Of a DNA stretch of 64,000 nucleotides, positions 1 through 8,648 are shown piece by piece. Positions within the stretch are counted from its first letter, which is position 1. Each line of letters starts with the position of its first letter. The notes beneath the pieces are model-generated. The model did not search any database. It was not told the DNA's origin and was given only the letters and a program-made list of their open reading frames with translations. This DNA is from Chitinophagaceae bacterium. GTDB lineage: Bacteria; Bacteroidota; Bacteroidia; Chitinophagales; Chitinophagaceae. The translations under genes and the position numbers were made by a program. The DNA lies in NCBI GenBank assembly GCA_016710745.1, contig JADJVB010000015.1, forward strand, positions 1 through 64,000, written 5' to 3'.

Positions 1-348
1 TTATTTGGTGCATCCGCTTATCGCAGCAAAGTAAAAACTGCACAGGCCGAAGTTCAGTTGCAGCAAAAGCAATTTGAATATCAGCAGCAGTTATTCAATA
101 CCCAACAATTACAGATGCAAAAAGAAGTGGGAAGAAATAACAGTCTTTTATCTTTTATGAAAAAGCGGATTAAGGCAGGCAGAGGAAATTATAAAAGCTG
201 CATCACTTGCTTACCGGTCTGGTGAAATAAGTTTTGCAGAGCTATCACAATTTTTAACACAGGCAATCGACATTCAGAAAAATTACCTGGAAGTACTAAT
301 ACGTATAATCAATCTGTCATTCAATACAATTACTTTATCAATAAATAA
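1..348 (+). pseudogene. C-terminal end of an RND-linked TolC-like / CusA-TolC fusion protein (frameshifted, starts before the window)
   Basis: The translation from base 1 gives a Gln-rich amphipathic coiled coil, then after frame changes the segments AEEIIKAASLAYRSGEISF and NTYNQSVIQYNYFIN ending at a stop (346-348). This is the periplasmic helical end of an outer-membrane efflux factor. In Bacteroidota such a tail is often fused to a CusA/CzcA pump, but the upstream part is not visible. The frame runs 1, 2, 1. Three single-base losses explain it: one T near 163, one T near 175 and one A near 299; restoring them gives exactly 117 codons. It sits 8 bp before the CusB-like gene, as expected for a metal-efflux operon. 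The family call is inferred from short sequence plus context. Confidence 0.6.
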
Positions 349-356
349 TTTCTTTT

Positions 357-1567
357 ATGAAAAATAAATCAGTCATCATTTTTACGCTTTGTGCTGCATC
401 TATTTTCTTTGTTTCCTGCGGAAGTAAAGACAAGACAGAAACCGCTTCGCCTGAAACAGAAACACATGTTGATGAACATGCAAATCCTGATGAAGCAACA
501 TTAACTGCTGATCAGATAAAAACCATCGGCATTGAATTTGGTTCCATCGAACAGAAGCAGTTAACGGCTTCGCTTAAAACAAATGGTGTGCTTAAAGTGC
601 CTAATCAAAATAAGGCAAGCATCAATTCGGTGTACAGCGGAGTGATAAAATCATTGCTGGTACAGCCGGGCAATAGTGTTTCAAGAGGGCAAACCATAGC
701 AACCATTTCCAATCCGGAATTTATACAGGTGCAGAGTGAATACCTATCTGTTAATTCAAGAATTGTACTGGCTGAACAGGAATACAACCGTCAGAAAGAA
801 TTAAATGCCGGTAATGCAGGGGCATTAAAAAATCGAGTAGGCTGCCGATGCGGAGTTAAAATCATTGAGAACAAGACGTTCTTCTTTACAGCAACAGATA
901 CAATTAATGGGCATCAGCACAGCTTCACTTTCAAACGGCAGGTTGATTTCTGTTTTAGCCGTGCGAAGCCCGATCAGCGGTATAGTAAGCAATGTAAATG
1001 TAAAAATGGGAGCTTATGTAGATCTTAGTACAGTGGTTGCAGAAGTAGTTGATAATAGCAGGCTTCATCTTGATTTGTTTGTGTATGAAAAGATTTACCC
1101 AAAATAAAAAACAAACAAACCATACATTTTACAGTAACCAATAATCCCGGAAAAGAGTACGATGCAGAAATATTTTCATTGGGTTCTTCCTTTGAGAATG
1201 AAAGTAAAGCCATTTCGGTACATGCTATGGTAAAAGGTGATAAAACAGGTTTGATTGACGGGATGAACATAACAGCAAACATCAGCCTTGATCAGGCCAC
1301 TTTACCGGCCATACCAACTGATGCCATCGTAAACTTTCAGGGACAGGATTTCATTTTATAGTTGACTCAGTGGATACCAAGAAGAATGAAACTCATTTTA
1401 AAAGAATTCCAGTAGTAAAAGGAACAAGTGATGTTGGTTACAGCGAAATCACTTTATTAAAAGATATTCCTGCTGGCGCTAAAGTGGTAATAAAGGGTTC
1501 CTTTTCATATTGGCAAAACAAACAAATACAGAAGGACACAGCGATTAATAATCATTATGGAAAATAA
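357..1567 (+). pseudogene. CusB/CzcB-type heavy-metal efflux periplasmic adaptor (frameshifted)
   Basis: Membrane-fusion adaptor that would link an inner-membrane CusA/CzcA RND pump to a TolC-like channel. The start at 357 gives a lipoprotein signal ending in FVSC. A His/Asp/Glu-rich stretch (ETHVDEHANPDEA) follows, then a biotinyl-lipoyl-like hairpin (VYSGVIKSLLVQPGNSV ... SNPEF), a helical hairpin, and beta-barrel segments (RSPISGIVSNVNVKMGAYV, GMNITANISL, IPTDAIVNFQGQ, GAKVVIKG). The reading frame changes near 835, 1101 and 1356. The last two are one-base losses in A and T runs; the first is unresolved. The gene ends at 1567 and overlaps the start of the ATPase gene, so the two were co-translated. 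It is non-functional as written, either by genuine decay or by sequence error. Confidence 0.8.
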
Positions 1568-3477
1568 CGGAAATAATACAGACTTGCATGATCACAATCA
1601 CGATGAAGAGCTTCAATCGGAGAAATCCGGCTGGAAAACACATTGGGATTTGCTATTGGCACTTTTCATTTTAATAGTGTTATTAGTATTGAGTATGCTT
1701 TCAAAATTAAATTATCCGAAATAGCATCGTTCATAATAAATGCCATTGCCTATCTGCTTGCAGGAAGAAAAGTATTAGACCTTGCCTTTCGTAAATCAAA
1801 AAACGGGGCGATATTTTTAATGAGTTTGTATTGATGAGTGTGGCTACAATCGGAGCATTTATTATTGGCGAATATGAAGAAGGCGTAGCCGTAATGGTAT
1901 TTTACCAGATTGGCGAATGGTTTCAGGATGCAGCGGTAAACAATGCAAAACGGAGCATCAAAGCACTACTGGATATAAGACCGGATGAAGTAACCGTAAT
2001 AAGAAATAATGCCCCGCTTATTGCAGATCCATCCATTGTAGAATTAAATGAAACCATACAGGTAAAACCCGGTGAGAAGGTTGCCCTTGATGGTGAACTG
2101 CTTTCAGAAAATGCTTCCTTCAACACCGCAGCACTAACCGGCGAAAGTAAACCTGATACAAAGTATAAAGGGGAAGCTATTTTTGCCGGGATGATAAACC
2201 TGAATACTGTTGCTGAAATAAAAGTAAAATCATTGTTTAAAGACAGCAAGCTGAGTAAGATTTTAGAAATGGTACAGGATGCAACGGCAAGAAAATCACA
2301 AACACAATTATTTATCAGTCGTTTTGCAAAAAGTCTATACGCCTATTGTATTTTTCTTAGCCATTGCAGTTTGTTTTGTTCCTTACTTCTTTGTAGCCGA
2401 CTATGTTTTTCAAACATGGTTTTACAGGGCATTGGTATTTTTGGTTATCAGTTGTCCTTGTGCATTGGTTGTGTCTATTCCATTAGGATATTTTGGAGGT
2501 ATTGGTTTGGCATCCCGGCACGGCATCTTGTTTAAAGGAGGCAATTTTTTGGATGTAATGACAAAAATTAATGCAGTTGTGATGGACAAGACAGGGACGC
2601 TTACAAAAGGAGTTTTTAAAGTACAGAAAGTTGTAGCCAATAGAATTGATGAAAAGAATTAATAAAACTTACTGCTGCCTTAGAAAAGAACTCCACACAT
2701 CCGATTGCCAAAGCCATCACAGATTATGCAGGGATACTACCAACGGCGTAAAAACTGAAGATGTTGAAGAAATTTCAGGACATGGGCTAAAAGGAAAAGT
2801 TGAAGGTAAAAATGTACTTGCAGGCAATATAAAACTGTTGAAGAAATACAGCATTAGTTATCCTTCAGACCTTGAAACAATTGTTGACACAATAGTTGTC
2901 GTTGCCGTCAACAATCAATACACAGGTTACATTACCATCGCTGATGAAATTAAAGAAGATGCTGTACAAGCAATTAAAGACATGCATGACCTGAAAATAA
3001 AACGGTAATGCTTTCAGGCGATAAACAATCTTAGTAGATGAAGTGGCAAAAGCAGTTGGTATTGATGAAGCATATGGTGATTTATTGCCGGAAGGAAAAG
3101 TGGAGAAAGTGCAGCAGCTTAAAGATGCAGGTAAACATATTGCCTTTGTTGGCGATGGTGTAAATGATGCACCGGTTGTTGCCTTGGCAGATGCAGGCAT
3201 AGCAATGGGTGGGTTAGGGAGTGATGCCACTATTGAAACAGCCGATATAGTTATTCAGAACGACCAGCCCTCCAAAATTGTTACAGCCATTAAGATTGGT
3301 AAAATCACAAGAAGCATAGTTTGGCAGAACATAACAATCGCAATGGTAATAAAAGTCATTGTATTAATCTTGGGTGCAGGTGGTATTGCTACTTTATGGG
3401 AAGCAGTTATTGCTGATGTAGGTGTAGCGTTATTGGCAATTTTAAATGCTGTGAGGATACAAAGAATGAAAGTATAA
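1557..3477 (+). pseudogene. Zn/Cd/Pb-type heavy-metal P1B-ATPase (ZntA/CadA family), multiply frameshifted
   Basis: ATP-driven export of divalent soft metals. The start at 1557 overlaps the adaptor gene by 11 bp and gives a short N-terminus with His/Asp residues (LHDHNHDEE) in place of a full HMA domain. Visible in order: TM segments, GEYEEGVAVMVFYQ, the actuator motif TGES, the metal-site helix SCPCAL, the phosphorylation motif DKTGT, the nucleotide-domain HP motif (THPIAKAI) and the hinge GDGVNDAP. The frame changes about seven times (near 1694, 1808, 2325, 2656, 2731, 3003 and 3030), mostly one-base losses in short homopolymers and one gained A. The net correction is five bases and yields 642 codons, close to the size of N-terminally short ZntA proteins. 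As written it cannot give a functional pump. Confidence 0.85.
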
Positions 3478-4046
3478 TACCTCATCAATTGGGTGTAAAA
3501 GACAAGTATTGTAATGCTTTCAGGCAACCTCCCTCATTTCAATTCGCCCGTTCCGTAAACTACACTTCCTTGCTCCTTCGGTCGGTAGCCTTACAGCAAC
3601 GAACATTTTCCTTCGCTTGGCACAACGGTAGCATCCCTAAGCCACCCACAAGCCTTGACCGGGAAGCTGCAAACCATCGCACCCAACATCAGTAATAACA
3701 GATTTTAATTCAGTAACTGGGCATTAATGAATCGAAGCAACTTTTAGAATCCGCAACAGTGGGCTTCGGGTGGAAATCAAAAACAAATATTGCACAAAGT
3801 TACGGCCAGCCAAAAAAAATCCAAATAAACCAGGCTAAACAAGTCGGCTCAACTGTATCTCACCCCCTCTCTTTTTTTTATTTTTTACTTACTGTTCGGT
3901 GATAGAAAGTCTATTTGTAAAAAAATAAAAATAAGTCTTCAGCAAAGATTTTCAACAGTAGTACTATGGTTTTTATTTGGTTTTTGTTTGGACTTAGGCC
4001 GTGATGATGCTACATATTTATTTTATCATTTTTAAAATTTTATGTT
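3478..4046. other. Gene-free stretch after the metal-efflux genes
   Basis: No convincing coding sequence on either strand; the ORFs present are short with unusual composition. The first part is C-rich with short 'cttcg' motifs. The later part is strongly A/T-rich (near 3870-4045) and contains an A7-T-A5 run near 3919-3931 that is echoed around 4580 (inverted) and 4623. It may hold the promoter for the 49-codon ORF, but I see no clear -7 element. Confidence 0.5.
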
Positions 4047-4196
4047 ATGTATCATTTATTCTGTTACACTGCTTCTTGTCAGGTTTGGGTTTGTGCTGCT
4101 AATGGTTGGCATATTTATGTCAGTCATGGCGTTGTTATTGGTCGTTATCGTTATCCGCCTCCAGGTTCTAAGCGTTGGTTAGCAATGCTTCCTTAG
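4047..4196 (+). CDS. Unrecognised 49-residue small protein
   Basis: I do not recognise this protein. ATG at 4047, stop TAG at 4194. It is rich in aromatic residues, Cys and Gly, with segments FCYTASCQVWVCAANGW, HIYVSHGVVIGRYRYPPPG and a C-terminal KRWLAMLP, and has no obvious signal peptide or membrane helix. Three Cys lie in the first 16 residues. A strong intrinsic terminator begins five bases after the stop, which argues for a transcribed unit ending here. It sits alone in a gene-poor, hairpin-rich segment between the broken metal-efflux genes and a broken ICE marker gene. Composition and the tight terminator favour a real gene, but a 49-codon ORF can arise by chance. An alternative is a structured RNA that happens to be open. 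Confidence 0.4.
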   Translation: MYHLFCYTASCQVWVCAANGWHIYVSHGVVIGRYRYPPPGSKRWLAMLP

Positions 4197-4200
4197 TTTT

Positions 4201-4220
4201 AGCCCTTCGGGGCTTTTTTT
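4201..4220 (+). terminator. Intrinsic terminator with a UUCG tetraloop
   Basis: AGCCC-TTCG-GGGCT stem-loop followed by a run of T. It lies directly after the 49-codon ORF. Confidence 0.8.
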
Positions 4221-4277
4221 GTTTTGATAGAAATTGATTGATAGGGCAGAAGTGGCCGGGAACACTTTATCCTCGAA

Positions 4278-4296
4278 GACAATTGCAGCAATTGTC
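4278..4296. repeat. 19-bp near-perfect palindrome
   Basis: GACAATTGC-A-GCAATTGTC: nine-base arms around one central base. A related half (CTGCAATTG) follows near 4311. It could be a protein-binding site or part of a transfer or replication origin; no function is assigned. Confidence 0.7.
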
Positions 4297-4842
4297 GTTC
4301 CTCCAATAGCTGCAATTGAAACCCCTCCGCAGCCAAACGCAAAAAAATAACGGCTCGTTCCTCACCAATTATTTTATTTGCGTATCGCTGCAACCAACGC
4401 TTAATATTGTCTGCAAGAAGTTTCTATTGCGGGCTATGCCACTTCGTTCGAGTAGCCCTAATTAAGCCGGGCTAAGTTGTCTGCGGTTGCAGCGGCTCGA
4501 AGAAAAAACACATGCCAAAAAGGCTTCGCCGTTTTTGTCATGGTTTTGCTAACCCTTCGCTGCCCCGCAGTCCGTCGGCTATTTTTTTATTTTTTCAGTT
4601 ATGGTGGCTACGCCTTCTGTAGTAAAAAAATAAAAAGCCTCCTCCACATTTTTAGCACGGTCGCTACGGCGGTTTATCCTGAACACAAATGCCATCGCAA
4701 AAACCGCCTGCTCCCTATGCGCCCCCTGCTGTTGTCTTGCTGCACTGGCACAGCCCATGAGTTGTTTTTGTGTGAAATCCTTGCTTATAGCTTCGCTATG
4801 CCTGACCACACAAAAGCAGCCACGTTGTGTTGCGGGCTTCAT

Positions 4843-4902
4843 GGCCGCCCCTCGCCGTTCCGCTACGCTGCACTTTTAAGTCGGGGCGGCCATTCCCGCC
4901 CC
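4843..4902. repeat. Nested GC-rich inverted repeats
   Basis: GGCCGCCCC (4843-4851) is the exact reverse complement of GGGGCGGCC (4883-4891). The middle of the latter pairs again with CCGCCCC (4896-4902). The two pairings are mutually exclusive, so an RNA here could switch between two hairpins. Confidence 0.7.
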
Positions 4903-5261
4903 TCACCCAGCAAGCCAAGGGCGCAGTGGGGGGCGCTGGTCAGCAGTGACAGCAGGAAGTGAACAGTTGATTTTCATTAACAACAAAAGGCAGAAATACA
5001 TCAGGAAAATTTTGAAACCAAATTGATCCATTAATCAGGAAACCATCCAAAAGAACAAAGTATAAAAAAAGGCCGCAAAAATACCAATGCAGGCAACCGC
5101 ACAAAGCCTGTAAAAAAAACAAAAAGACAGCCGCCATAAACACAGCCCCATCGCACATAGCCATCATTTATGCGGCTTCTGCTTTTGGTTTTTTTATCTG
5201 CATTGCTGATGCAACTGCTTTCTTTTTTTTCCTTTTTTCTTTTAAAATAAATTTTATTAAG

Positions 5262-5610
5262 ATGAAAATGCAAATCAGTTCTTCGGTTCTCACAACGGTT
5301 CAGAAAATTTCTTTTGCCACAAGCCTTCATTGATTCTTTATACAGATGGTGTGAAGGAGTTGGCAGAAGACTGCGGTGCTTACTGGCTGATAGATTTAAT
5401 CATAAGCCACCAATGCCACAGGGATATTAACCTTGAACGCTTCCAGGTGTGGATTTAAAGAGAGTAAAGGACAATGCCTTTACAATTCTTGCAACAGATG
5501 GAAACCACAACAAAGTAACAAGTCAGGAAATCCCCTTCAGTGATTTTCCTTATGATCTTGCCACGCTTTGGCTGGTGGATGGCTGCCTGATGTTGCCGGG
5601 TGAATACTAG
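5262..5610 (+). pseudogene. DUF6876-family gene (ICE-associated), frameshifted
   Basis: The family is of unknown function and, as I know it, occurs in Bacteroidota conjugative elements. Across frames the sequence reads QFFGSHNGSENFFCHKPS, ILYTDGVKELAEDCGAYWL, DLIISHQ, then RFQVW, then after a shift DLKRVKDNAFTILATDGN, IPFSDFPYDLATLWLVDG and a C-terminal LMLPGEY, stop 5608-5610. This keeps the family landmarks (YTDGVKxLAE, AYWL, FQVW, IPFxDFP, LPxEY). There are two frame breaks: just after the MKMQ start (near 5271) and after QVW (near 5455). It is followed directly by a strong terminator. The terminator and near-complete length suggest recent inactivation or sequence error rather than an old fragment. 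Confidence 0.7.
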
Positions 5611-5615
5611 CAAAA

Positions 5616-5642
5616 GCCCCGCCGAAAGGCGGGGCCATTTTT
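5616..5642 (+). terminator. Intrinsic terminator with a GAAA tetraloop
   Basis: Perfect 8-bp stem GCCCCGCC-GAAA-GGCGGGGC followed by CATTTTTT. It lies six bases after the DUF6876 stop. Confidence 0.9.
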
Positions 5643-5827
5643 TGAACTGAAGAATGAACAAAGATGTTCAGGTAATTTCAAAAAATTAGCTCAGAATAAA
5701 TTTATTACTGAGGCAATGAAATCTAATACTCCGCTTAACATGGCTTTAAATTTAATTGTTATAAAAATTGTTTGCTTTAGTTGACTCGGGAAAATATTTC
5801 ACGAATACATTTATCTTACCACGACAT

Positions 5828-6586
5828 TTACAGGCCAGACACTTTCACCAGTGACAGTGGATTAAATGCACCGTTTTTCAAAGGATACATTTGACCGTTT
5901 ACTTCCTGGTAAAACTCAATTCCTAATGCAAGGAACAAAGGATGTGTACTGTTGGCAGTAACAGTGTTTACAAGGGTAATTACTGCGGTTGCGGCAGAAT
6001 CCCAGGGTAACACAGCAGTTGCCTGTGCATCCATTACAAAGGTTTCATTTTCAAAATCAACCTCTGCACCGGCAGAAACAATTTTGAAATGGGTAGAACC
6101 ACCTGGCGCTGCAAGCATGTTGATGGGAACGAATGCAGGAATATTTGCGGTAAGTGTACCGGCCACCCTGTCAATAGTTCCGGTGAATGGTGCGTAAAGG
6201 GTAGTTCCGAGTTTACCACTGATGTTAAACTCAAATCCTTCCAGCAATTCGGCTTCGCCATCAATCACATTACGTTGGCCACGGGGATTGGTAATGTCTT
6301 CCTGGATTACTTCAACCATTTTCTGAGTTAGACGACCAACCATCCGGCTGTCAGATGCGTTCTGTAACATTGCCCGGATTGAATTACGCAAAAGCTTTCC
6401 AGCTTTTCCGGCTCTTCCAAATTCTTCACCGTTTTCACGGGTTCTTTGAAATGCAGGATCATTGGCAATTTTGTCAGCAGATACTCCGCCTTTTTCTCTT
6501 GCCAGATAACCGTCCTCTGTTGTCTTGTAAAAAGTTATGCCACCGATTGTGCCATCTAATTTAATAATTCCTTTTTGCTTTGCCAT
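5828..6586 (-). CDS. Conserved Bacteroidota protein of unknown function (252 aa)
   Basis: A recurrent Bacteroidota family without known role. It begins MAKQKGIIKLDGTIGG and continues ITFYKTTEDGYLAREKGG, an N-terminal beta-rich signature with a YLAR segment. A helical part contains FQRTRENGEEFGRAGKAGKLLR and ASDSRMVGRLTQKM, and a beta-rich C-terminal half follows. There is no signal peptide and no transmembrane segment. The start ATG at 6586 lies 63 bases from a -7 element (TATTTTTG) on the same strand. It is divergent from the small gene at 6829, and I recall members of both families near each other. Structural or phage-like function is possible but unsupported. The frame is intact, unlike the genes to its left. 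Confidence 0.8.
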   Translation of the reverse strand: MAKQKGIIKLDGTIGGITFYKTTEDGYLAREKGGVSADKIANDPAFQRTRENGEEFGRAGKAGKLLRNSIRAMLQNASDSRMVGRLTQKMVEVIQEDITNPRGQRNVIDGEAELLEGFEFNISGKLGTTLYAPFTGTIDRVAGTLTANIPAFVPINMLAAPGGSTHFKIVSAGAEVDFENETFVMDAQATAVLPWDSAATAVITLVNTVTANSTHPLFLALGIEFYQEVNGQMYPLKNGAFNPLSLVKVSGL

Positions 6587-6649
6587 TGAAAATAATTATT
6601 GGGTTAATAATTTGTTTCAATTTGTTGCTGTGTTATCAGCATTTGAAAA

Positions 6650-6657
6650 CAAAAATA
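6650..6657 (-). promoter_or_regulatory. -7 element TATTTTTG for the gene at 5828-6586
   Basis: Matches the Bacteroidota consensus TAnnTTTG on the minus strand, 63 bases before the ATG. No clear -33 TTG was identified. Confidence 0.45.
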
Positions 6658-6754
6658 GATTGACAATAAAGCCCCAACAAATGTGCAAGGTCATCCGTTC
6701 CGTTTATTCCACATTATTCCAACTAACACCATTTTACCGCCTTCAAAAAATGAT

Positions 6755-6762
6755 TATCTTTG
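6755..6762 (+). promoter_or_regulatory. -7 element TATCTTTG for the gene at 6829-7017
   Basis: Matches TAnnTTTG; it would give a leader of roughly 60 bases before the ATG at 6829. Confidence 0.45.
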
Positions 6763-6828
6763 CTATGGATTACTCATATCAAAGCCATAGCCGAAGTATG
6801 GATAGTGTATGAAAAAGTTATTTGATTA

Positions 6829-7017
6829 ATGAACAGACTGTGTATTTATCCGAAGGACATTCAGATCATCACAGGAAGAAGCGATAGGTATGGCAGAAAT
6901 CTTATTAAGAAGATTAAAGAGCATCTCAAGAAGCAACAGCACCAGGTTGTTACTGTTGAAGAGTTCTGCCAGTACATGGGATTACAACAGGATACTGTTG
7001 CCCGGCAGTTACGATAA
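6829..7017 (+). CDS. Small putative DNA-binding protein (62 aa)
   Basis: Sixty-two residues, basic. The N-terminal segment NRLCIYPKDIQIITGRSDR reads like a small helix-turn-helix start. RNLIKKIKEHLKKQQ is a basic helix, and TVEEFCQYMGLQQDTV is a second helix-turn-helix-like unit near the C-terminus. I recognise it as one of the widespread small Bacteroidota proteins with the pattern 'ITG+S-RYGR-LI-KIK ... VT+-EFC-Y-GL', whose role I do not know. It is complete, has its own -7 element, and is divergent from the 252-residue unknown gene. A regulator of its neighbour is a reasonable guess but unproven. Confidence 0.7.
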   Translation: MNRLCIYPKDIQIITGRSDRYGRNLIKKIKEHLKKQQHQVVTVEEFCQYMGLQQDTVARQLR

Positions 7018-7382
7018 CACGTAATGCTTACATTCGCAGACGCTATGATGCGGACTTGCACTCTCTACACTCAATAATTTTTCTTCTCTTGTTTGTGCAG
7101 CGTTTGCACTTGTTTTAGACAAACTTGTTGGCTATTTGTTGCCCAATCGGCTGAAACCCTTGATACATCAATAACTTGTATCTTCTGTATCGGAAAGTAA
7201 ATTTAACTTCGTTGACGGTGTTTTTAAAGCAAAATTGAATTTTGTTCTCCCGGATGTTTTCATCGCAGTACCGGAAGATGTAAAATAAGGGTAACCAGGG
7301 TATATTTATCAGGTGATAAAATTACCTGACATTTTTGCAAATGATAGTTATTTAAGCAATACAATATAAAAATGCATTTCGA
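7018..7382. other. Gene-free gap before galK
   Basis: No coding sequence is supported on either strand. The gap holds an inverted repeat at 7309-7329 near galK. The change from accessory to core genome falls about here, but I could not identify a target-site duplication or tRNA that would mark an integration end. Confidence 0.5.
7309..7329. promoter_or_regulatory. Inverted repeat TCAGGT-N9-ACCTGA upstream of galK (operator candidate)
   Basis: Perfect 6-bp arms with a 9-base A/T-rich spacer, 53 bases before the galK start. The position fits an operator for a sugar-responsive regulator; no regulator is encoded nearby. Confidence 0.4.
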
Positions 7383-8540
7383 ATGTGCGGGAATAATTTG
7401 AAAAATATTTTTAGAAGTACTTTTTCCGAAAGTGCTGATCCGCTTATAGTAAGTTCTCCCGGACGAATTAATTTAATTGGCGAACACACCGATTATAATA
7501 ATGGCTTTGTATTACCCGCAGCCATTGATAAGGCGGCCTTGTTTGCGGTTTCTTTAAGGGAAGATGATGAGATTCATTTATATGCTCACGATCTCGATGA
7601 AAAATTTTCGATTCGCATTAATGAATTAAAACCGATTGAAGATATTAACTGGCCCAATTATATGCTGGGTGTTGTTGCGCAGTTTGTTAAAAAAGGAACA
7701 ACTGTTTCGGGCTTTAACGCAGTGCTTACCAGTAATATTCCAATGGGGGCAGGCCTTTCCTCCTCTGCGGCCGTTTCGTGTGCCACAGCGTTTGCACTAA
7801 ATGAATTATATAAAACCCGTTTCGATAAAATTACCTTAGTAAAAATGGCTCAGATAGCCGAACACGAATATGCCGGCGTTAAATGCGGTATTATGGACCA
7901 GTTTGCAAGTATGTTTGGCGAAGCAAATAAAGTGATACGGCTGGATTGCCGGTCGTTGACTTATGAATATTTTCCGTTGGACATGGAGGGACTTTCCATT
8001 GTTTTACTGGATACCCAGGTAAAACATGCGTTGGCGTCTTCTGAGTATAACTTACGAAGAGAACAATGTGACAACGGTGTTGCGCTTATTCAAAATAAAT
8101 ATCCCGAAGTGGAAAGCCTTAGAGATGCCGATATGAATATGTTGGTTGAATGTGTACCGGGGGAAGATATCATTTACCATCGTTGCAAATATGTTATAGA
8201 AGAAAAACAACGCCTGCTGGATGCCTGTGCAGCATTGGAGAAAAAAGACACCGCAACTTTTGGTGAGAAAATGTTTGCCACACATGACGGGTTAAGCAAA
8301 GAATATGAAGTGAGTTGTAAAGAGCTGGATTGGCTCGTTGATCAGGTAAGAGGCAATGACGATGTAATTGGTGCAAGGATGATGGGAGGTGGTTTTGGTG
8401 GCTGTACCATTAACCTGGTAAAAGAAGCCGCCGTGGAAAATTTAATAGAAAAAATCACGCCTGCCTATAAAGTTGCCTTGGGACTTGATTTGCGGGCTTA
8501 CATCGTATCTCTCAGGAATGGAACATCCATTATTGACTAA
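7383..8540 (+). CDS. galK: Galactokinase
   Basis: Phosphorylates alpha-D-galactose to galactose 1-phosphate with ATP, first kinase step of the Leloir pathway, in the cytoplasm. It has the GHMP-kinase layout: galactokinase signature GRINLIGEHTDYNNG at residues 27-41, ATP-binding loop MGAGLSSSAAVS at 121-132, catalytic Asp in KCGIMDQFAS (about residue 172), and the C-terminal GHMP motif MMGGGFGGCTI. At 385 residues it is typical for bacterial GalK. The start ATG at 7383 sits shortly before the signature. The other Leloir genes (galT, galE, galM) are not adjacent, so it appears to be a single-gene unit, possibly controlled by the inverted repeat at 7309-7329. Confidence 0.95.
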   Translation: MCGNNLKNIFRSTFSESADPLIVSSPGRINLIGEHTDYNNGFVLPAAIDKAALFAVSLREDDEIHLYAHDLDEKFSIRINELKPIEDINWPNYMLGVVAQFVKKGTTVSGFNAVLTSNIPMGAGLSSSAAVSCATAFALNELYKTRFDKITLVKMAQIAEHEYAGVKCGIMDQFASMFGEANKVIRLDCRSLTYEYFPLDMEGLSIVLLDTQVKHALASSEYNLRREQCDNGVALIQNKYPEVESLRDADMNMLVECVPGEDIIYHRCKYVIEEKQRLLDACAALEKKDTATFGEKMFATHDGLSKEYEVSCKELDWLVDQVRGNDDVIGARMMGGGFGGCTINLVKEAAVENLIEKITPAYKVALGLDLRAYIVSLRNGTSIID

Positions 8541-8648
8541 CCAGGAGTTTTAGCTAAGAAAAACATCCGCAACTTTGGGCAGTTTAATTAGTTTGGGGAT
8601 AGCTTTATGAACTCCGATGATATAGGAAGCTTTAAAATGTTAAAATAG

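Larger units (their letters stand above)
4221..5261. other. Hairpin-rich gene-poor region of a probable mobile element
   Basis: About 1 kb without a supportable gene. It is packed with small inverted repeats, many with TTC(G) loops (ATAGC-TTC-GCTAT near 4786, AAAAAGGC-TTC-GCC near 4518), plus the 4278 palindrome and the GC-rich inverted repeats at 4843-4902. Base composition swings sharply between GC-rich and A/T-rich blocks. The 161-codon ORF at 4477-4962 spans the hairpins, has Cys/Arg/Pro-rich composition and ends inside the GC-rich repeats, so I do not call it. Its position next to a DUF6876 remnant makes a non-coding part of an ICE (for example an oriT or regulatory region) conceivable. 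Confidence 0.5.

Noticed and set aside
1557..3477. Programmed frameshifting in the P1B-ATPase
   Set aside because: Seven breaks at unrelated short homopolymers without slippery heptamers or pseudoknots; programmed frameshifting is implausible.
4477..4962. 161-codon open frame in the hairpin-rich region
   Set aside because: It spans several inverted repeats, has Cys/Arg/Pro-rich composition, shows no domain or signal, and ends inside the nested GC-rich repeat. More likely a chance ORF.
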